This document shows positions 10,138 to 18,965 of a stretch of DNA of 64,000 bases, piece by piece (position 1 is the first letter of the stretch; each line of letters opens with the position of its first letter). The notes beneath the pieces were generated by a model. The model was not told the DNA's origin, searched no databases, and saw nothing but the letters and a program-made list of their open reading frames with translations. Source of the stretch: Gluconacetobacter asukensis (GTDB lineage Bacteria > Pseudomonadota > Alphaproteobacteria > Acetobacterales > Acetobacteraceae); NCBI RefSeq assembly GCF_014174375.1, contig NZ_JABEQE010000007.1:157505-221504 (forward strand), given 5' to 3'. The position numbers were made by a program, and so were the translations under genes.

Positions 10138-11244
10138 TCAGATTTCCTTCCTTAAGGAGCCGATACCCAGCGAGCCGTCATGCGAGCCTGTGCCGTGCTG
10201 ATCGGGGGAGGAGGCAGGGAGGGGGGGCTGGTCGTCCGGGTTGGACGCCTCGGGGGCTTCGGCGTCCATGTCCGGCGCGTTATCCAGGAACTCGGCAGTG
10301 GGAATGAAGAACAGGGCCCCGGTCACGGCCGTGCTGACATCGAGGAGCCGGTCGTAATTGCCGGGCGGCTTGCCGATGAACATGTTCTGCAGCATCTGTT
10401 CGGTGCGCGCGGGGGAGCGCGCATAGCCAATGAAATAGGTGCCGAATTCACCCTTGCTCACTTCGCCGAAGGGCATGTTGTCGCGCACGATCTGCAGTTG
10501 CTGCCCGTTCTCCTCGATATTGGTGAGGACGTTATGGGCATAGCTGGGCTTGGCCGCGTCGGCGAGTTCGATGTCCGATACTTTGCGGCGGCCGATGATA
10601 TGTTCCTGCACCTCGGTCGGGATGGCATCCCATTTCTTGAGGTCGTGCAGGTATTTCTGGACGATGACATAGCTGCCACCGGCAAAGGCGGGGTCTTCGT
10701 CGCCGACGATGGCCGCGTCGGTCGCGACCTGACCGGAGGGGTTTTCGGTGCCGTCCACGAATCCGAGCAGGTCGCGTTCGTCGAAATATTTGAATCCGTG
10801 GACTTCATCCACGACCTTGCCAGCGCCCGCCAGCCGGGAGACGATGGAAGCCGCGAGTTCGAAGCAGAGATCCATCCTGGTTGCGCGGATATGGAAGAGC
10901 AGGTCGCCCGGCGTGGCGGGGGCGTGATGCGCGCCCCGGATTTCCTGGAACGGATGCAGGTCCCGGGGGCGCGGGGTGCCGAAGAGTTGATCCCAGGCGT
11001 TCGAACCGATGCCGGTGATGCAGCTTAACCTCCCATCGGGGACCCGGAATCCGACACCGCGCACGAGAGAGGAGAGATCTCCCAGAAGATCGCGGACCTG
11101 CGCGTTGATCGAAGGGTTCTCGCTTAATGTTGCAACAAGAAAAATTGCTGCCTGGGTCAGCTTCGTACCAACGGGTTGCGGTGTGGCCAACGGACTGAAA
11201 CTCCCTGCGGACGGGCTCGTATAACGATCACGGACGTTCAGCAT
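10138..11244 (-). CDS. Dyp-type heme peroxidase, encapsulin cargo
   Basis: Dye-decolorizing peroxidase of 368 residues. It starts with the PQPVGTKLTQAAIFLVATL strand and carries the GxxDG motif GFVDG (161-165, distal Asp164), the probable proximal heme His237 (SYAHNV) and Arg254 (IVRDNMPFG). After the catalytic domain (to about 321) comes a flexible Pro/Ser/Asp-rich linker and the terminal DGSLGIGSLRKEI (356-368). This matches the encapsulin targeting peptide known from other encapsulated DyPs. It is the first gene of the two-gene operon with the shell protein. Its ATG has no strong ribosome site. The physiological substrate is unknown. Confidence 0.94.
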   Translation of the reverse strand: MLNVRDRYTSPSAGSFSPLATPQPVGTKLTQAAIFLVATLSENPSINAQVRDLLGDLSSLVRGVGFRVPDGRLSCITGIGSNAWDQLFGTPRPRDLHPFQEIRGAHHAPATPGDLLFHIRATRMDLCFELAASIVSRLAGAGKVVDEVHGFKYFDERDLLGFVDGTENPSGQVATDAAIVGDEDPAFAGGSYVIVQKYLHDLKKWDAIPTEVQEHIIGRRKVSDIELADAAKPSYAHNVLTNIEENGQQLQIVRDNMPFGEVSKGEFGTYFIGYARSPARTEQMLQNMFIGKPPGNYDRLLDVSTAVTGALFFIPTAEFLDNAPDMDAEAPEASNPDDQPPLPASSPDQHGTGSHDGSLGIGSLRKEI

Positions 11245-11292
11245 AGGCAGATGACCGTTGATGACAAGATATCGGGATGGGCTAAATAACCA

Positions 11293-11311
11293 GAGCGATC
11301 ACAAATCGCTC
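11293..11311. promoter_or_regulatory. perfect inverted repeat in the divergent dyp / cioA promoter region
   Basis: GAGCGAT-CACAA-ATCGCTC, a perfect 7-5-7 palindrome centred in the 283-base gap between the DyP start (11244) and cioA (11528). Its size and position suit a dimeric repressor or activator acting on one or both operons. The binding protein is unknown, and I saw no recognisable FNR or OxyR consensus. Confidence 0.5.
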
Positions 11312-11527
11312 ATCGTTATAACTGGTGTGCATAATACCATAAGCAAAAGGTCTTGGACGCCCCGCCCGCCGCGTGATCTAGCTGGGATGCTGGAACATCG
11401 TGGCAGGTCCTGCAGGACAAAATAACAGGCACGGCAGTCGCCCGTGGCGGGAAGACATCATCACGCTTCATTCCCGGAATCTGTCGCCTGACGCAGACGC
11501 CGATGTCAGGCTTTTAGGAAGGTATAG

Positions 11528-12958
11528 ATGCAGACCGCTGCCCTTGCGCTGATCCTGGCGCGCTTTCAGTTCGCCTTTACCGTGGGCGTTCATATCATCT
11601 TCCCGGCCTTCTCCATCGGGCTGGCGGCCTATCTGGCCGTTCTGGAAGGGCTGTGGCTGAAGACCGGACGCCAAGTTTTTCTCGATCTGTATCGCTACTG
11701 GATCAAGGCCTTTTCGATCGTCTTCAGCATGGGCGTCGTGTCCGGACTGGTCATGTCCTACGAATTCGGAACCAACTGGTCGGTCTTTTCGAGGAAGGCC
11801 GGGCCGATTACGGGTGTTCTTCTGTCCTACGAGGTCATGACGGCCTTCTTTCTGGAAGCAGGATTCCTCGGCGTCATGCTGTTCGGCATGAGCAAGGTCG
11901 GGCGCGGGCTGCATTTCGCCGCGACCTGCTGCGTTTCGGTGGGGACGCTGATTTCGATGACCTGGATCCTGGCATCGAATTCATGGATGCAGACCCCGCG
12001 CGGCTATACGATCGATCCGGCCACCGGGCGCTTCATGCCCGACGACTGGCTTGCCATCATCTTCAATCCGTCCTTTCCGTTCCGGCTGGTCCATATGGGG
12101 CTGGCGGCGTTTCTCTCCGTCGCGTTCGCCGTGGGGGCGACCGGCGCGTGGCACATGCTGAAGGCGCGGCGGGCGGGGGCGATTGCGAGCGAGCCGGTCC
12201 GGGTGATGTTTTCCATGGCCATGTGGATGGCCGCGATCGTGGCGCCGCTGCAGATCCTGGCCGGTGATGCGCATGGGCTGAATACCCTGAAATATCAGCC
12301 CGTGAAGATCGCCGCGATGGAAGGCGACTGGGAGACCGAAGGACGGGCATCGGAGCTGCTGTTCGGCATTCCGAACATGAAGACGGAACGGACGGATTAT
12401 GCCGTGAAGGTGCCGCTTCTGGGCTCGCTGATCCTGACGCACAGTCTCGACGGCAAGGTGCCGGGGATGAAGGATTTCCCCCGTGACCAGCGGCCGCCAT
12501 CGCCGATCATCTTCTTCTCGTTCCGCATCATGGTCGCGCTCGCCATGCTGATGGCGCTGGTGGGGTTCTGGTCGCTGTGGCTGCGCCGGACCAGCGCCCT
12601 GTTCACCAGCCCGGTCTTTCATCGTGTGGCGCTGTGCATGGCGCCTGCCGGCTTCATCGCGCTGCTGTGCGGCTGGATCACCACCGAGGTCGGGCGGCAG
12701 CCCTGGACGGTCTATGGTCTTCTGCGGACGGCCGAGAGTGTTTCGCCGATCGTCCTGTCCAGCATGGCGATGACGCTGGCGGCTTTCGTGGTGGTCTATG
12801 TGATCGTGTTCGGGTCTGGTCTGGTCATCCTGCTCCGCCTGCTGGGGCGTGCGCCGGAGGAAGGCGAGCATATTCCCAGCCCCGCGCACCCCGCCGACGT
12901 GCTGGCGACGCATACGCATCCGGGGATCGCCGGCCCCATTCCCGATGAAGGAGCCTGA
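11528..12958 (+). CDS. cioA: cytochrome bd-type quinol oxidase subunit I (cyanide-insensitive, CioA type)
   Basis: Heme-bearing inner-membrane subunit of a bd-family terminal oxidase that reduces O2 with electrons from quinol. At 476 residues it has the short Q-loop typical of CioA rather than the ~520 of E. coli CydA. About nine membrane segments are visible. The N-terminal ARFQFAFTVGVHIIFPAF carries His22, the expected heme b595 ligand; FRLVHMGLAAF and the GRQPWTVYGLLRT quinol-site motif also mark the family. The start is ATG with AGGAAGG 4-10 bases upstream. It is followed by cioB after 3 bases. Confidence 0.94.
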   Translation: MQTAALALILARFQFAFTVGVHIIFPAFSIGLAAYLAVLEGLWLKTGRQVFLDLYRYWIKAFSIVFSMGVVSGLVMSYEFGTNWSVFSRKAGPITGVLLSYEVMTAFFLEAGFLGVMLFGMSKVGRGLHFAATCCVSVGTLISMTWILASNSWMQTPRGYTIDPATGRFMPDDWLAIIFNPSFPFRLVHMGLAAFLSVAFAVGATGAWHMLKARRAGAIASEPVRVMFSMAMWMAAIVAPLQILAGDAHGLNTLKYQPVKIAAMEGDWETEGRASELLFGIPNMKTERTDYAVKVPLLGSLILTHSLDGKVPGMKDFPRDQRPPSPIIFFSFRIMVALAMLMALVGFWSLWLRRTSALFTSPVFHRVALCMAPAGFIALLCGWITTEVGRQPWTVYGLLRTAESVSPIVLSSMAMTLAAFVVVYVIVFGSGLVILLRLLGRAPEEGEHIPSPAHPADVLATHTHPGIAGPIPDEGA

Positions 12959-12961
12959 GCC

Positions 12962-13981
12962 ATGATGGATTTCGCGTATTGGCTCCCGATCGTGTGGGCC
13001 GTCATCCTGGTCGCCGCGATTACGATCTACGTCATTCTCGACGGGTTCGACCTGGGGATCGGGATGCTGTTCGCGCTGGAACGCGACCAGGGGCGGCGGG
13101 ATGTGATGGTCAATACGATCGCGCCCGTGTGGGATGGCAACGAGACGTGGATGGTTCTGGGTGGCGCCGTGCTTTACGGCGTCTTTCCTGGGGCTTACGC
13201 CACGCTTCTGCCGGCCTTCTACCTGCCGATCGTGCTGATGCTGCTGGCCCTGATCTTTCGTGGCGTGGCGTTCGAATTCCGCATCATGACGCGGGATACC
13301 GCGCGTGAGGGGCTGTGGGAGATCGCTTTCATGGCCGGGTCCGGCATCGCCGCGTTCAGCCAGGGAGCGATCCTGGGCGGGGTGATCCAGGGCATTGCCG
13401 TGACCGACGGCGCCTTTAGCGGCGGCGCGTTCGACTGGCTGACGCCTTTCAGTGTTCTGTGCGGGGTGGCGGTCATGTGTGGATACGCGCTGCTTGGCGC
13501 GACCTGGCTGGTGTGGCGGACAACCGGCGTGCTGGAGGCATCCTGCCGCAAATGGGGTCGGTGGCTGGCTGTCGGATTGTTTCTTGGCATCGTGGCGGTC
13601 AGTCTGTGGACGCCGCTGCTGCATGCGCCCTATCTGCGGCGCTGGACCGACTGGCCGAATATCCTCTTCGTCGCGCCGGTGCCGGTGCTGGTCGTCGTGC
13701 TGGGGGTTTTGCTCGCCACGGGATTGCGTCGCGGCCATTCGCGGGTGCCGTTCCTGTGTGCGCTCGGCTGGTTTTTCCTGTGTCTCTCCGGTCTCGGGAT
13801 TACGGTCTGGCCGTATGCCGTGCCGCCCAGCCTGACGCTGTGGGATGTGTCGTCGCCGCCGTCGAGCCAGTTCTTCCAGCTTGTCGGCACCGCCATCCTG
13901 CTGCCGATCATCCTGACCTACACGATTTATTCCTACCGTGTGTTCCGCGGGAAAGTGACGGAAGCCGATGGCTATCACTGA
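12962..13981 (+). CDS. cioB: cytochrome bd-type quinol oxidase subunit II (CioB)
   Basis: Second membrane subunit, 339 residues. Its DGFDLGIGMLFAL first helix region and NTIAPVWDGNETWMVLGGAVLYGVFP motif are diagnostic of CydB/CioB. The C-terminal WPYAVPPSLTLWDVSSPPSSQ followed by a helix is also typical. It lies directly after cioA, and its last 14 bases overlap a 49-codon gene for a putative third subunit. Confidence 0.94.
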   Translation: MMDFAYWLPIVWAVILVAAITIYVILDGFDLGIGMLFALERDQGRRDVMVNTIAPVWDGNETWMVLGGAVLYGVFPGAYATLLPAFYLPIVLMLLALIFRGVAFEFRIMTRDTAREGLWEIAFMAGSGIAAFSQGAILGGVIQGIAVTDGAFSGGAFDWLTPFSVLCGVAVMCGYALLGATWLVWRTTGVLEASCRKWGRWLAVGLFLGIVAVSLWTPLLHAPYLRRWTDWPNILFVAPVPVLVVVLGVLLATGLRRGHSRVPFLCALGWFFLCLSGLGITVWPYAVPPSLTLWDVSSPPSSQFFQLVGTAILLPIILTYTIYSYRVFRGKVTEADGYH

Positions 13982-14117
13982 GATCGTCAAGGGCAATGGA
14001 GACGATGCGCCGAAGCGCTTTGGTGTGCGGATCGGGTGGTTCGTTGCCATCTGGGCGTTCAGCACGGTGGTGTTTTTTGTGGTGGCGTCTCTGCTGCACC
14101 TGCTTGTTCCCAAATAA
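13968..14117 (+). CDS. single-TM small subunit of the bd oxidase (DUF2474-like)
   Basis: 49-residue protein starting MAITEIVKGNGDDAPKRFGV, with one transmembrane helix (GWFVAIWAFSTVVFFVVASL) and ending HLLVPK. The position immediately after cioB, the GW..AIW.aS motif and the single helix match DUF2474/CydX-like proteins, which accompany cioAB operons and stabilise the oxidase. The ATG lies inside cioB in a different frame (14-base overlap), so translation is probably coupled. Confidence 0.75.
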   Translation: MAITEIVKGNGDDAPKRFGVRIGWFVAIWAFSTVVFFVVASLLHLLVPK

Positions 14118-14170
14118 CAGGGCGGCTCTTCGAATTTTCGACTGACAGCAGAAGTTCTGGACCTGGTTCG

Positions 14171-14620
14171 ATGATTTTTGACTTTGAGAGTGACTTCGCG
14201 GGCTCGCTGCGCTGTATCCCGATGATCGCACGGCAGAAGCTCGATATCGCCGGCATAAAACTGAGCCTGCGGCAATGGAGCCGTTTCTCCCGCGAAGAGC
14301 GGGGGCAGCTTGCCGATCTGCCGTGCGAGACGAAAGCGGAACAGGGGGCGTATCGGGCGCTGGTCCTGCATCTGATTGCGGTGCGGACCGATGAGCCGCC
14401 ACGCCCGCTTGTCACGAATGGCTTTGACGACTGGCGGGAGGCCGACCGGATGCCTGAGGCCGTGCGGACGCAGGCCGAGGCGGATGGCGTGGCGCCCCCG
14501 ACGCCGGAACAATGGGCCATGTTGACACCGCTGCAGCGTTTTGCGCTGATCAAGCTCGCGCGCTCGCAGCATGAGAACGAGAATTTCGTGCCGGCCATGA
14601 GAGAATTCGGCGTCCTGTGA
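14171..14620 (+). CDS. nitrate reductase-associated protein (NarM-like)
   Basis: 149 residues matching the nitrate-reductase-associated family. Key segments are FDFESDFAGSLRCIPMIARQKLD, GIKLSLRQWSRFSREER, LADLPC and the C-terminal PLQRFALIKLARSQHENENF. In cyanobacteria the homologue NarM is needed for activity of the molybdoenzyme NarB. Here it lies 43 bases upstream of a YdeP-like molybdoenzyme rather than a nitrate reductase, so it may be a maturation factor or partner for that enzyme. ATG 14171 matches the family N-terminus; longer in-frame upstream starts have no support. Confidence 0.82.
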   Translation: MIFDFESDFAGSLRCIPMIARQKLDIAGIKLSLRQWSRFSREERGQLADLPCETKAEQGAYRALVLHLIAVRTDEPPRPLVTNGFDDWREADRMPEAVRTQAEADGVAPPTPEQWAMLTPLQRFALIKLARSQHENENFVPAMREFGVL

Positions 14621-14663
14621 CGGACGAGCGTATTCCCGGAAGCGGCCTTGGGAGGTTAATGTC

Positions 14664-16967
14664 ATGAGCAAAGAAAAACCGTCCGAGTTCAAGCCCTATC
14701 ATCATCCGGCCGGCGGCTGGGGGGCGGCAGGCGCGACCGCGAAAGTGCTGATGGAGCAGAGCGTGCTCGTCAAAGGGTCGCGCGGGCTGCTGGCCATGAA
14801 CCAGCCGGGCGGCTTCAAATGCCCGAGCTGCGCGTTTCCGGACCCGGATCATCGCAAGACTCTGGAGTTCTGCGAGAACGGCGCCAAGGCGCTGGCGCAT
14901 GAAGCGACGAAGGCGCGCGTGACGCGCGAATTCTTCGCGAAATACACCGTCACCGAACTGATGGAGAAGAGCGACTACTGGCTGGAGATGCAGGGGCGCC
15001 TGACCGAGCCGATGCGCTATGATGCCACGACCGACAAATATGTGCCCGTCGCGTGGGATGATGCCTTTGCGATGATCGGGCGCCATCTGCAGGCGCTGGA
15101 CAGCCCGCATCAGGCGGAATTCTATACATCGGGGCGCACGGCCAACGAGACCGCGTTCCTCTATTCGATCTTCGTCCGGGAGTTCGGCACCAATAATTTC
15201 CCCGACTGCTCGAATATGTGCCACGAGCCGACCAGCCGTGGGCTGCCGGCGTCGATCGGGATCGGCAAGGGCACGATCGTCATGTCGGATTTCGACCATG
15301 CCGAGGCGATCTTTGTCATCGGGCAGAATACGGGCACCAATTCGCCGCGCATGATGACCAACCTGGTGGAGGCGAGAAAGCGCGGTGTGCCGATCGTGCT
15401 GATCAACCCGATGCCGGAACGCGCCCTGATCCGCTTTACGGAGCCGCAGGATGTGCTCCAGATGGCGACGTTCGGCTCCACTCCGATTTCCAGCGAATTC
15501 GTCCATGTGCGGATTGGTGGGGATCTGGCCATCTTCAAGGGGATGATGCGGGCGCTCTTCGAGGCCGAGGAGCAGGGCGAGCGGGTGCTCGACATGGATT
15601 TCATCCAGCAGCACACGGCTGGTCTGGATGCGTTGCGTGACGACGTGATGGGCTGTTCGTGGGCCGATATCACCCGGATCTCGGGCGTGTCGGAGGGGCA
15701 GATCCGGCGGATCGCGGAGATCTATAAAAGGTCCAAGGCGACGATCATCTGCTATGGGATGGGCCTGACGCAGCATCAGGAAGGGTCGCGCCTGTTGCAG
15801 CAGGTGGCGAATCTGCTGCTGTTGCGTGGCAATTTTGGCAAGCCTGGTGCAGGCATTGCGCCGATCCGCGGGCATTCGAACGTGCAGGGCGACCGCACCG
15901 TCGGCATCGACGAGAAGCCGACGCAGCGTTACCTGGATCGGGTCCGCGATGCGTTCGGCTTTGAGCCGCCGCGCACGCATGGTCACCATGTGCTTGAGGC
16001 GCTGGAGGCCATGGAAGCCGGCACCGCCAAGGTCTTTATCGGCATGGGCGGGAATTTCATCCGGGCGGTTCCGGACACCGATCGCTCCTATGACGCGATG
16101 CGGAAGCTTAACCTGACCGTCGGCATCGCGACCAAGCTCAATCGCGGGCATCTGGTGCATGGCAAGGATGCCCTGCTCCTGCCGGTGGTGGCACGGTCGG
16201 AGATTATTCGCACGGAAGCAGGTGAGCAGTTCGTGACCATCGAGGATGCGATGGCGAATGTGACGGCTTCGCGTGGCGTATTCGAGCCCGTCACCGAGCA
16301 TGTGCGGCCGGAGACGGAGATCGTGTGCCGGATGGCCATAGCCACGTTGCCGCATTCGAAGACGCCGTGGGCGCGCTATATGGTCGATTATACGCCGATC
16401 CGTGACAAGATCGCCGAAGTCTATCCGGAGATCTATTCGGATTTTTCGGAGAAGATCAAGAATCCGAGGGGCTTTCACCTCGACATTCCGCCGCGTCGGC
16501 TCGTATGGCAGACGCCGAACGACAAGGCGAATTTTCTCGTGCTGCCGGGGCTGGAGGTGAATGTTCCGGTTGAGGATGCTGCGATGCTGCGTCTGGCGAC
16601 GATCCGGTCGCATGATCAGTACAACACGACCATCTACAGCAATAGCGACCGCTATCGCGGTGTCTACAACAACCGGCTCGTGATCTTCATGAACAAGGAG
16701 GACATGAAGGATCGCGGGCTGGAAAACGGCACGGTGATCGGGCTGGAAACCTATAGCGATGACGGGTTCCGGCGTTATGTCGATGGGTTGACCGTGATCG
16801 ACTATCCGATGTCGCGTGGTGCCATTGCGGGCTATTATCCGGAACTCAATCCGCTGCTGCCGCTCGATTATTTCGACGAGATCAGCGGAACGCCGGCGGC
16901 CAAGTCCATTCCTGTCAAGGTGGTGGAGAGTGTTGCGTCGGCAGCGCCGATCAGGATTGCCGGGTAA
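14664..16967 (+). CDS. FdhF/YdeP-family molybdopterin oxidoreductase
   Basis: Cytoplasmic molybdopterin-dinucleotide enzyme of 767 residues. It has an N-terminal GGFKCPSCAFPDPDHRK segment (Cys53, Cys56, plus Cys70) that probably holds an Fe-S cluster. NFPDCSNMCHEPTSRGL follows, with Cys186 where formate dehydrogenase FdhF has selenocysteine. The C-terminal molybdopterin-binding domain includes TTIYSNSDRYRGVYNNR. The family includes E. coli YdeP (acid resistance); the substrate is not established. GGGAGG precedes the ATG. It sits between the NarM-like gene and moaA-fdhD, all same-strand, suggesting an operon with its own cofactor support. Confidence 0.9.
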   Translation: MSKEKPSEFKPYHHPAGGWGAAGATAKVLMEQSVLVKGSRGLLAMNQPGGFKCPSCAFPDPDHRKTLEFCENGAKALAHEATKARVTREFFAKYTVTELMEKSDYWLEMQGRLTEPMRYDATTDKYVPVAWDDAFAMIGRHLQALDSPHQAEFYTSGRTANETAFLYSIFVREFGTNNFPDCSNMCHEPTSRGLPASIGIGKGTIVMSDFDHAEAIFVIGQNTGTNSPRMMTNLVEARKRGVPIVLINPMPERALIRFTEPQDVLQMATFGSTPISSEFVHVRIGGDLAIFKGMMRALFEAEEQGERVLDMDFIQQHTAGLDALRDDVMGCSWADITRISGVSEGQIRRIAEIYKRSKATIICYGMGLTQHQEGSRLLQQVANLLLLRGNFGKPGAGIAPIRGHSNVQGDRTVGIDEKPTQRYLDRVRDAFGFEPPRTHGHHVLEALEAMEAGTAKVFIGMGGNFIRAVPDTDRSYDAMRKLNLTVGIATKLNRGHLVHGKDALLLPVVARSEIIRTEAGEQFVTIEDAMANVTASRGVFEPVTEHVRPETEIVCRMAIATLPHSKTPWARYMVDYTPIRDKIAEVYPEIYSDFSEKIKNPRGFHLDIPPRRLVWQTPNDKANFLVLPGLEVNVPVEDAAMLRLATIRSHDQYNTTIYSNSDRYRGVYNNRLVIFMNKEDMKDRGLENGTVIGLETYSDDGFRRYVDGLTVIDYPMSRGAIAGYYPELNPLLPLDYFDEISGTPAAKSIPVKVVESVASAAPIRIAG

Positions 16968-17006
16968 CCGTCAATCGCGGGCCTGTGGGTGGATGAGAGT
17001 CTCTTG

Positions 17007-18065
17007 ATGGACACAGATGCGTCGCTTGTGGACCGGCTCGGGCGCCCGATGCGGGATCTGCGGATCTCGGTGATGGATCGGTGCAATTTCCGGTGTCCGT
17101 ACTGCATGCCGGAGGCGACCTATCATGAGGGATTTCGCTTTCTGGCGCCGCGTGAGCGGCTGGATTTCGACGAGATCGAGCGTGTCGCACGGGTTGCGGC
17201 AGGGCTGGGCGTGACCAAGCTGCGCCTGACGGGGGGCGAGCCGCTGCTACGCCCCGGCCTGCCTGAACTGGTCGCGCGGCTGGTGCGGGTGCCGGGCATC
17301 GAGGATGTCGCGCTGACCACCAATGGTGTGCTGCTGGCACGGTCGGCCGCTGTTCTTCGTGCGGCGGGCCTGCATCGTGTGACGGTGAGCCTCGATAGTC
17401 TCGATGCGGCTGTGTTTGCCCAGATGAGTGGCGGGCGCGCGAAATTGTCGACTGTGCTTGACGGGATCGAGGCCGCGCGGGCGGCTGGATTTCCGGGCGG
17501 GATGAAGATCAATAGTGTCATCCAGCGGGGCGTGAACGATTCCGGTATTCTGGATCTGGCGGCGCGTTTTCGCGGCACGGATATTGTGCTGCGCTTTATC
17601 GAATATATGGATGTGGGAACCCGTAATGGCTGGGAGCGCGCCGATGTCGTGCCCTCGCGCGAAATATTGGCGCGGATCGATGCGCACTGGCCGTTGATTC
17701 CTCTGTCGCCGAATTATCGCGGCGAGGTGGCGCGGCGCTATCGCTATGTCGATGGGGAAGGCGAGGTGGGGTTCGTTTCCTCGGTCAGTGCGCCATTTTG
17801 CGGGGATTGTTCGCGCGCGCGGCTTTCTTCCGACGGAAAGCTCTATACCTGCCTCTTTGCGGCCGAGGGGACGGATTTGCGGGCGATCCTGCGTGAGGAT
17901 GACACCGTGCAGGGCGATAGGAAGCTGCGCGCTACGTTGTCGGGTATCTGGCATGGCCGTGCGGATCGCTACAGTGAAGAGCGTGCGATTCCGCGCGGGT
18001 GCAGCGCCGTGAAGGGAAAGGCCCCGGCGGCGGAGAAAATCGAAATGCATTATATCGGAGGCTGA
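17007..18065 (+). CDS. moaA: GTP 3',8-cyclase MoaA (molybdenum cofactor biosynthesis)
   Basis: Radical-SAM enzyme for the first step of Mo-cofactor synthesis. The N-terminal cluster motif is CNFRCPYC (Cys26, Cys30, Cys33). The second C-terminal cluster is in FCGDCSRARLSSDGKLYTCL. The protein ends in the characteristic GG (MHYIGG). I chose ATG 17007 (352 residues); GTG 16989 in the same frame would add six residues. It lies 40 bases after the molybdoenzyme gene. Confidence 0.93.
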   Translation: MDTDASLVDRLGRPMRDLRISVMDRCNFRCPYCMPEATYHEGFRFLAPRERLDFDEIERVARVAAGLGVTKLRLTGGEPLLRPGLPELVARLVRVPGIEDVALTTNGVLLARSAAVLRAAGLHRVTVSLDSLDAAVFAQMSGGRAKLSTVLDGIEAARAAGFPGGMKINSVIQRGVNDSGILDLAARFRGTDIVLRFIEYMDVGTRNGWERADVVPSREILARIDAHWPLIPLSPNYRGEVARRYRYVDGEGEVGFVSSVSAPFCGDCSRARLSSDGKLYTCLFAAEGTDLRAILREDDTVQGDRKLRATLSGIWHGRADRYSEERAIPRGCSAVKGKAPAAEKIEMHYIGG

Positions 18066-18101
18066 ACGGCCGGTGCGGCCGGTTCTGGTAAGGTTAGCGG
18101 G

Positions 18102-18905
18102 ATGCCCTCTCTCTTTCACCGATTGCGCGTTACATCCCTGGGCCAACCTGACAGGGCGTTCGACCTGAATGTGGCCGATGAGGTGCCGGTCCGGCTGATC
18201 TTCAACGGGATCTTCTCCTATGGCGTCATGATGATGACGCCGGAGGATCTGGAAGATTTTGCAGTCGGTTACTGCCTGACGGAACAGATTGTCGGCACGT
18301 CGGCGCAGATCCGATCGGTCGTGGTCGTGGAGACGGATGATGGCCTGACAGTGGATGTCTCGATCGCCGGAGATGCGTTGACGTCGCTGATCAGGCGCGG
18401 GCCGCGGACCCAGACCGGGCATTCGAGCTGCGGGATCTGCGGCAGCGATGCGGTGCCGTCCTGTGATGCCATCGGGGTGCCGGTATTGGGGCCGGGCCCG
18501 GTGGTTTCGACCGAGGCAGTGCAGCTTGCATTGAACGCGCTTGGTGAATGGCAGACGCTGAATGCGGCGACGCGGATGGTGCATGCGGCCGCCTGGGCCG
18601 ATCGCGACGGTCGTATCCTGATGATTCGTGAGGATGTGGGGCGGCATAACGCGCTCGATAAGCTGATTGGCGCGCGGGCGCGCGGCGCCGAAGAAACGGG
18701 CGAGGGGTTTTGTCTTCTGACCAGCCGCTATTCGTTTGAAATGGCCCTCAAGACGTTGCGGAGCGGGATCGCGATCGTCGTGGCGGTCTCGGCCCCGACC
18801 TACCGGGCTTGTCGGCTTGCTGAAACGATGAAACAGACATTGATCGCCATTGCGCGACGTGATGGGCAGGTTCTGTTCTGCGGCGGGGAGCGGCTTGTGC
18901 AATAA
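18102..18905 (+). CDS. fdhD: FdhD sulfurtransferase for formate dehydrogenase-type enzymes
   Basis: Transfers sulfur to the molybdenum cofactor before insertion into formate dehydrogenase-type enzymes. It has 267 residues. The catalytic CxxC is in HSSCGICGSDAV. RIRSV-type FdhD segments are present (DLEDFAVGYCLTEQI, LTSRYSFEMALKTLRSGI, VREDVGRHNALDKLIG-like region). Its presence next to a YdeP-like gene supports sulfuration of that enzyme. The start is ATG 18102, 36 bases after moaA, with AAGG upstream. Confidence 0.93.
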   Translation: MPSLFHRLRVTSLGQPDRAFDLNVADEVPVRLIFNGIFSYGVMMMTPEDLEDFAVGYCLTEQIVGTSAQIRSVVVVETDDGLTVDVSIAGDALTSLIRRGPRTQTGHSSCGICGSDAVPSCDAIGVPVLGPGPVVSTEAVQLALNALGEWQTLNAATRMVHAAAWADRDGRILMIREDVGRHNALDKLIGARARGAEETGEGFCLLTSRYSFEMALKTLRSGIAIVVAVSAPTYRACRLAETMKQTLIAIARRDGQVLFCGGERLVQ

Positions 18906-18965
18906 GTGGGCGCCGGGCGGCAGGGTGGCGTACGGCGGCGTCGGTTGTGAATGAGAAGACGATAA

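Noticed and set aside
11981..14692. 903-codon minus-strand frame across cioA-cioB
   Set aside because: It lies antisense to two clear membrane-subunit genes and has His/Arg-rich composition typical of shadow frames.
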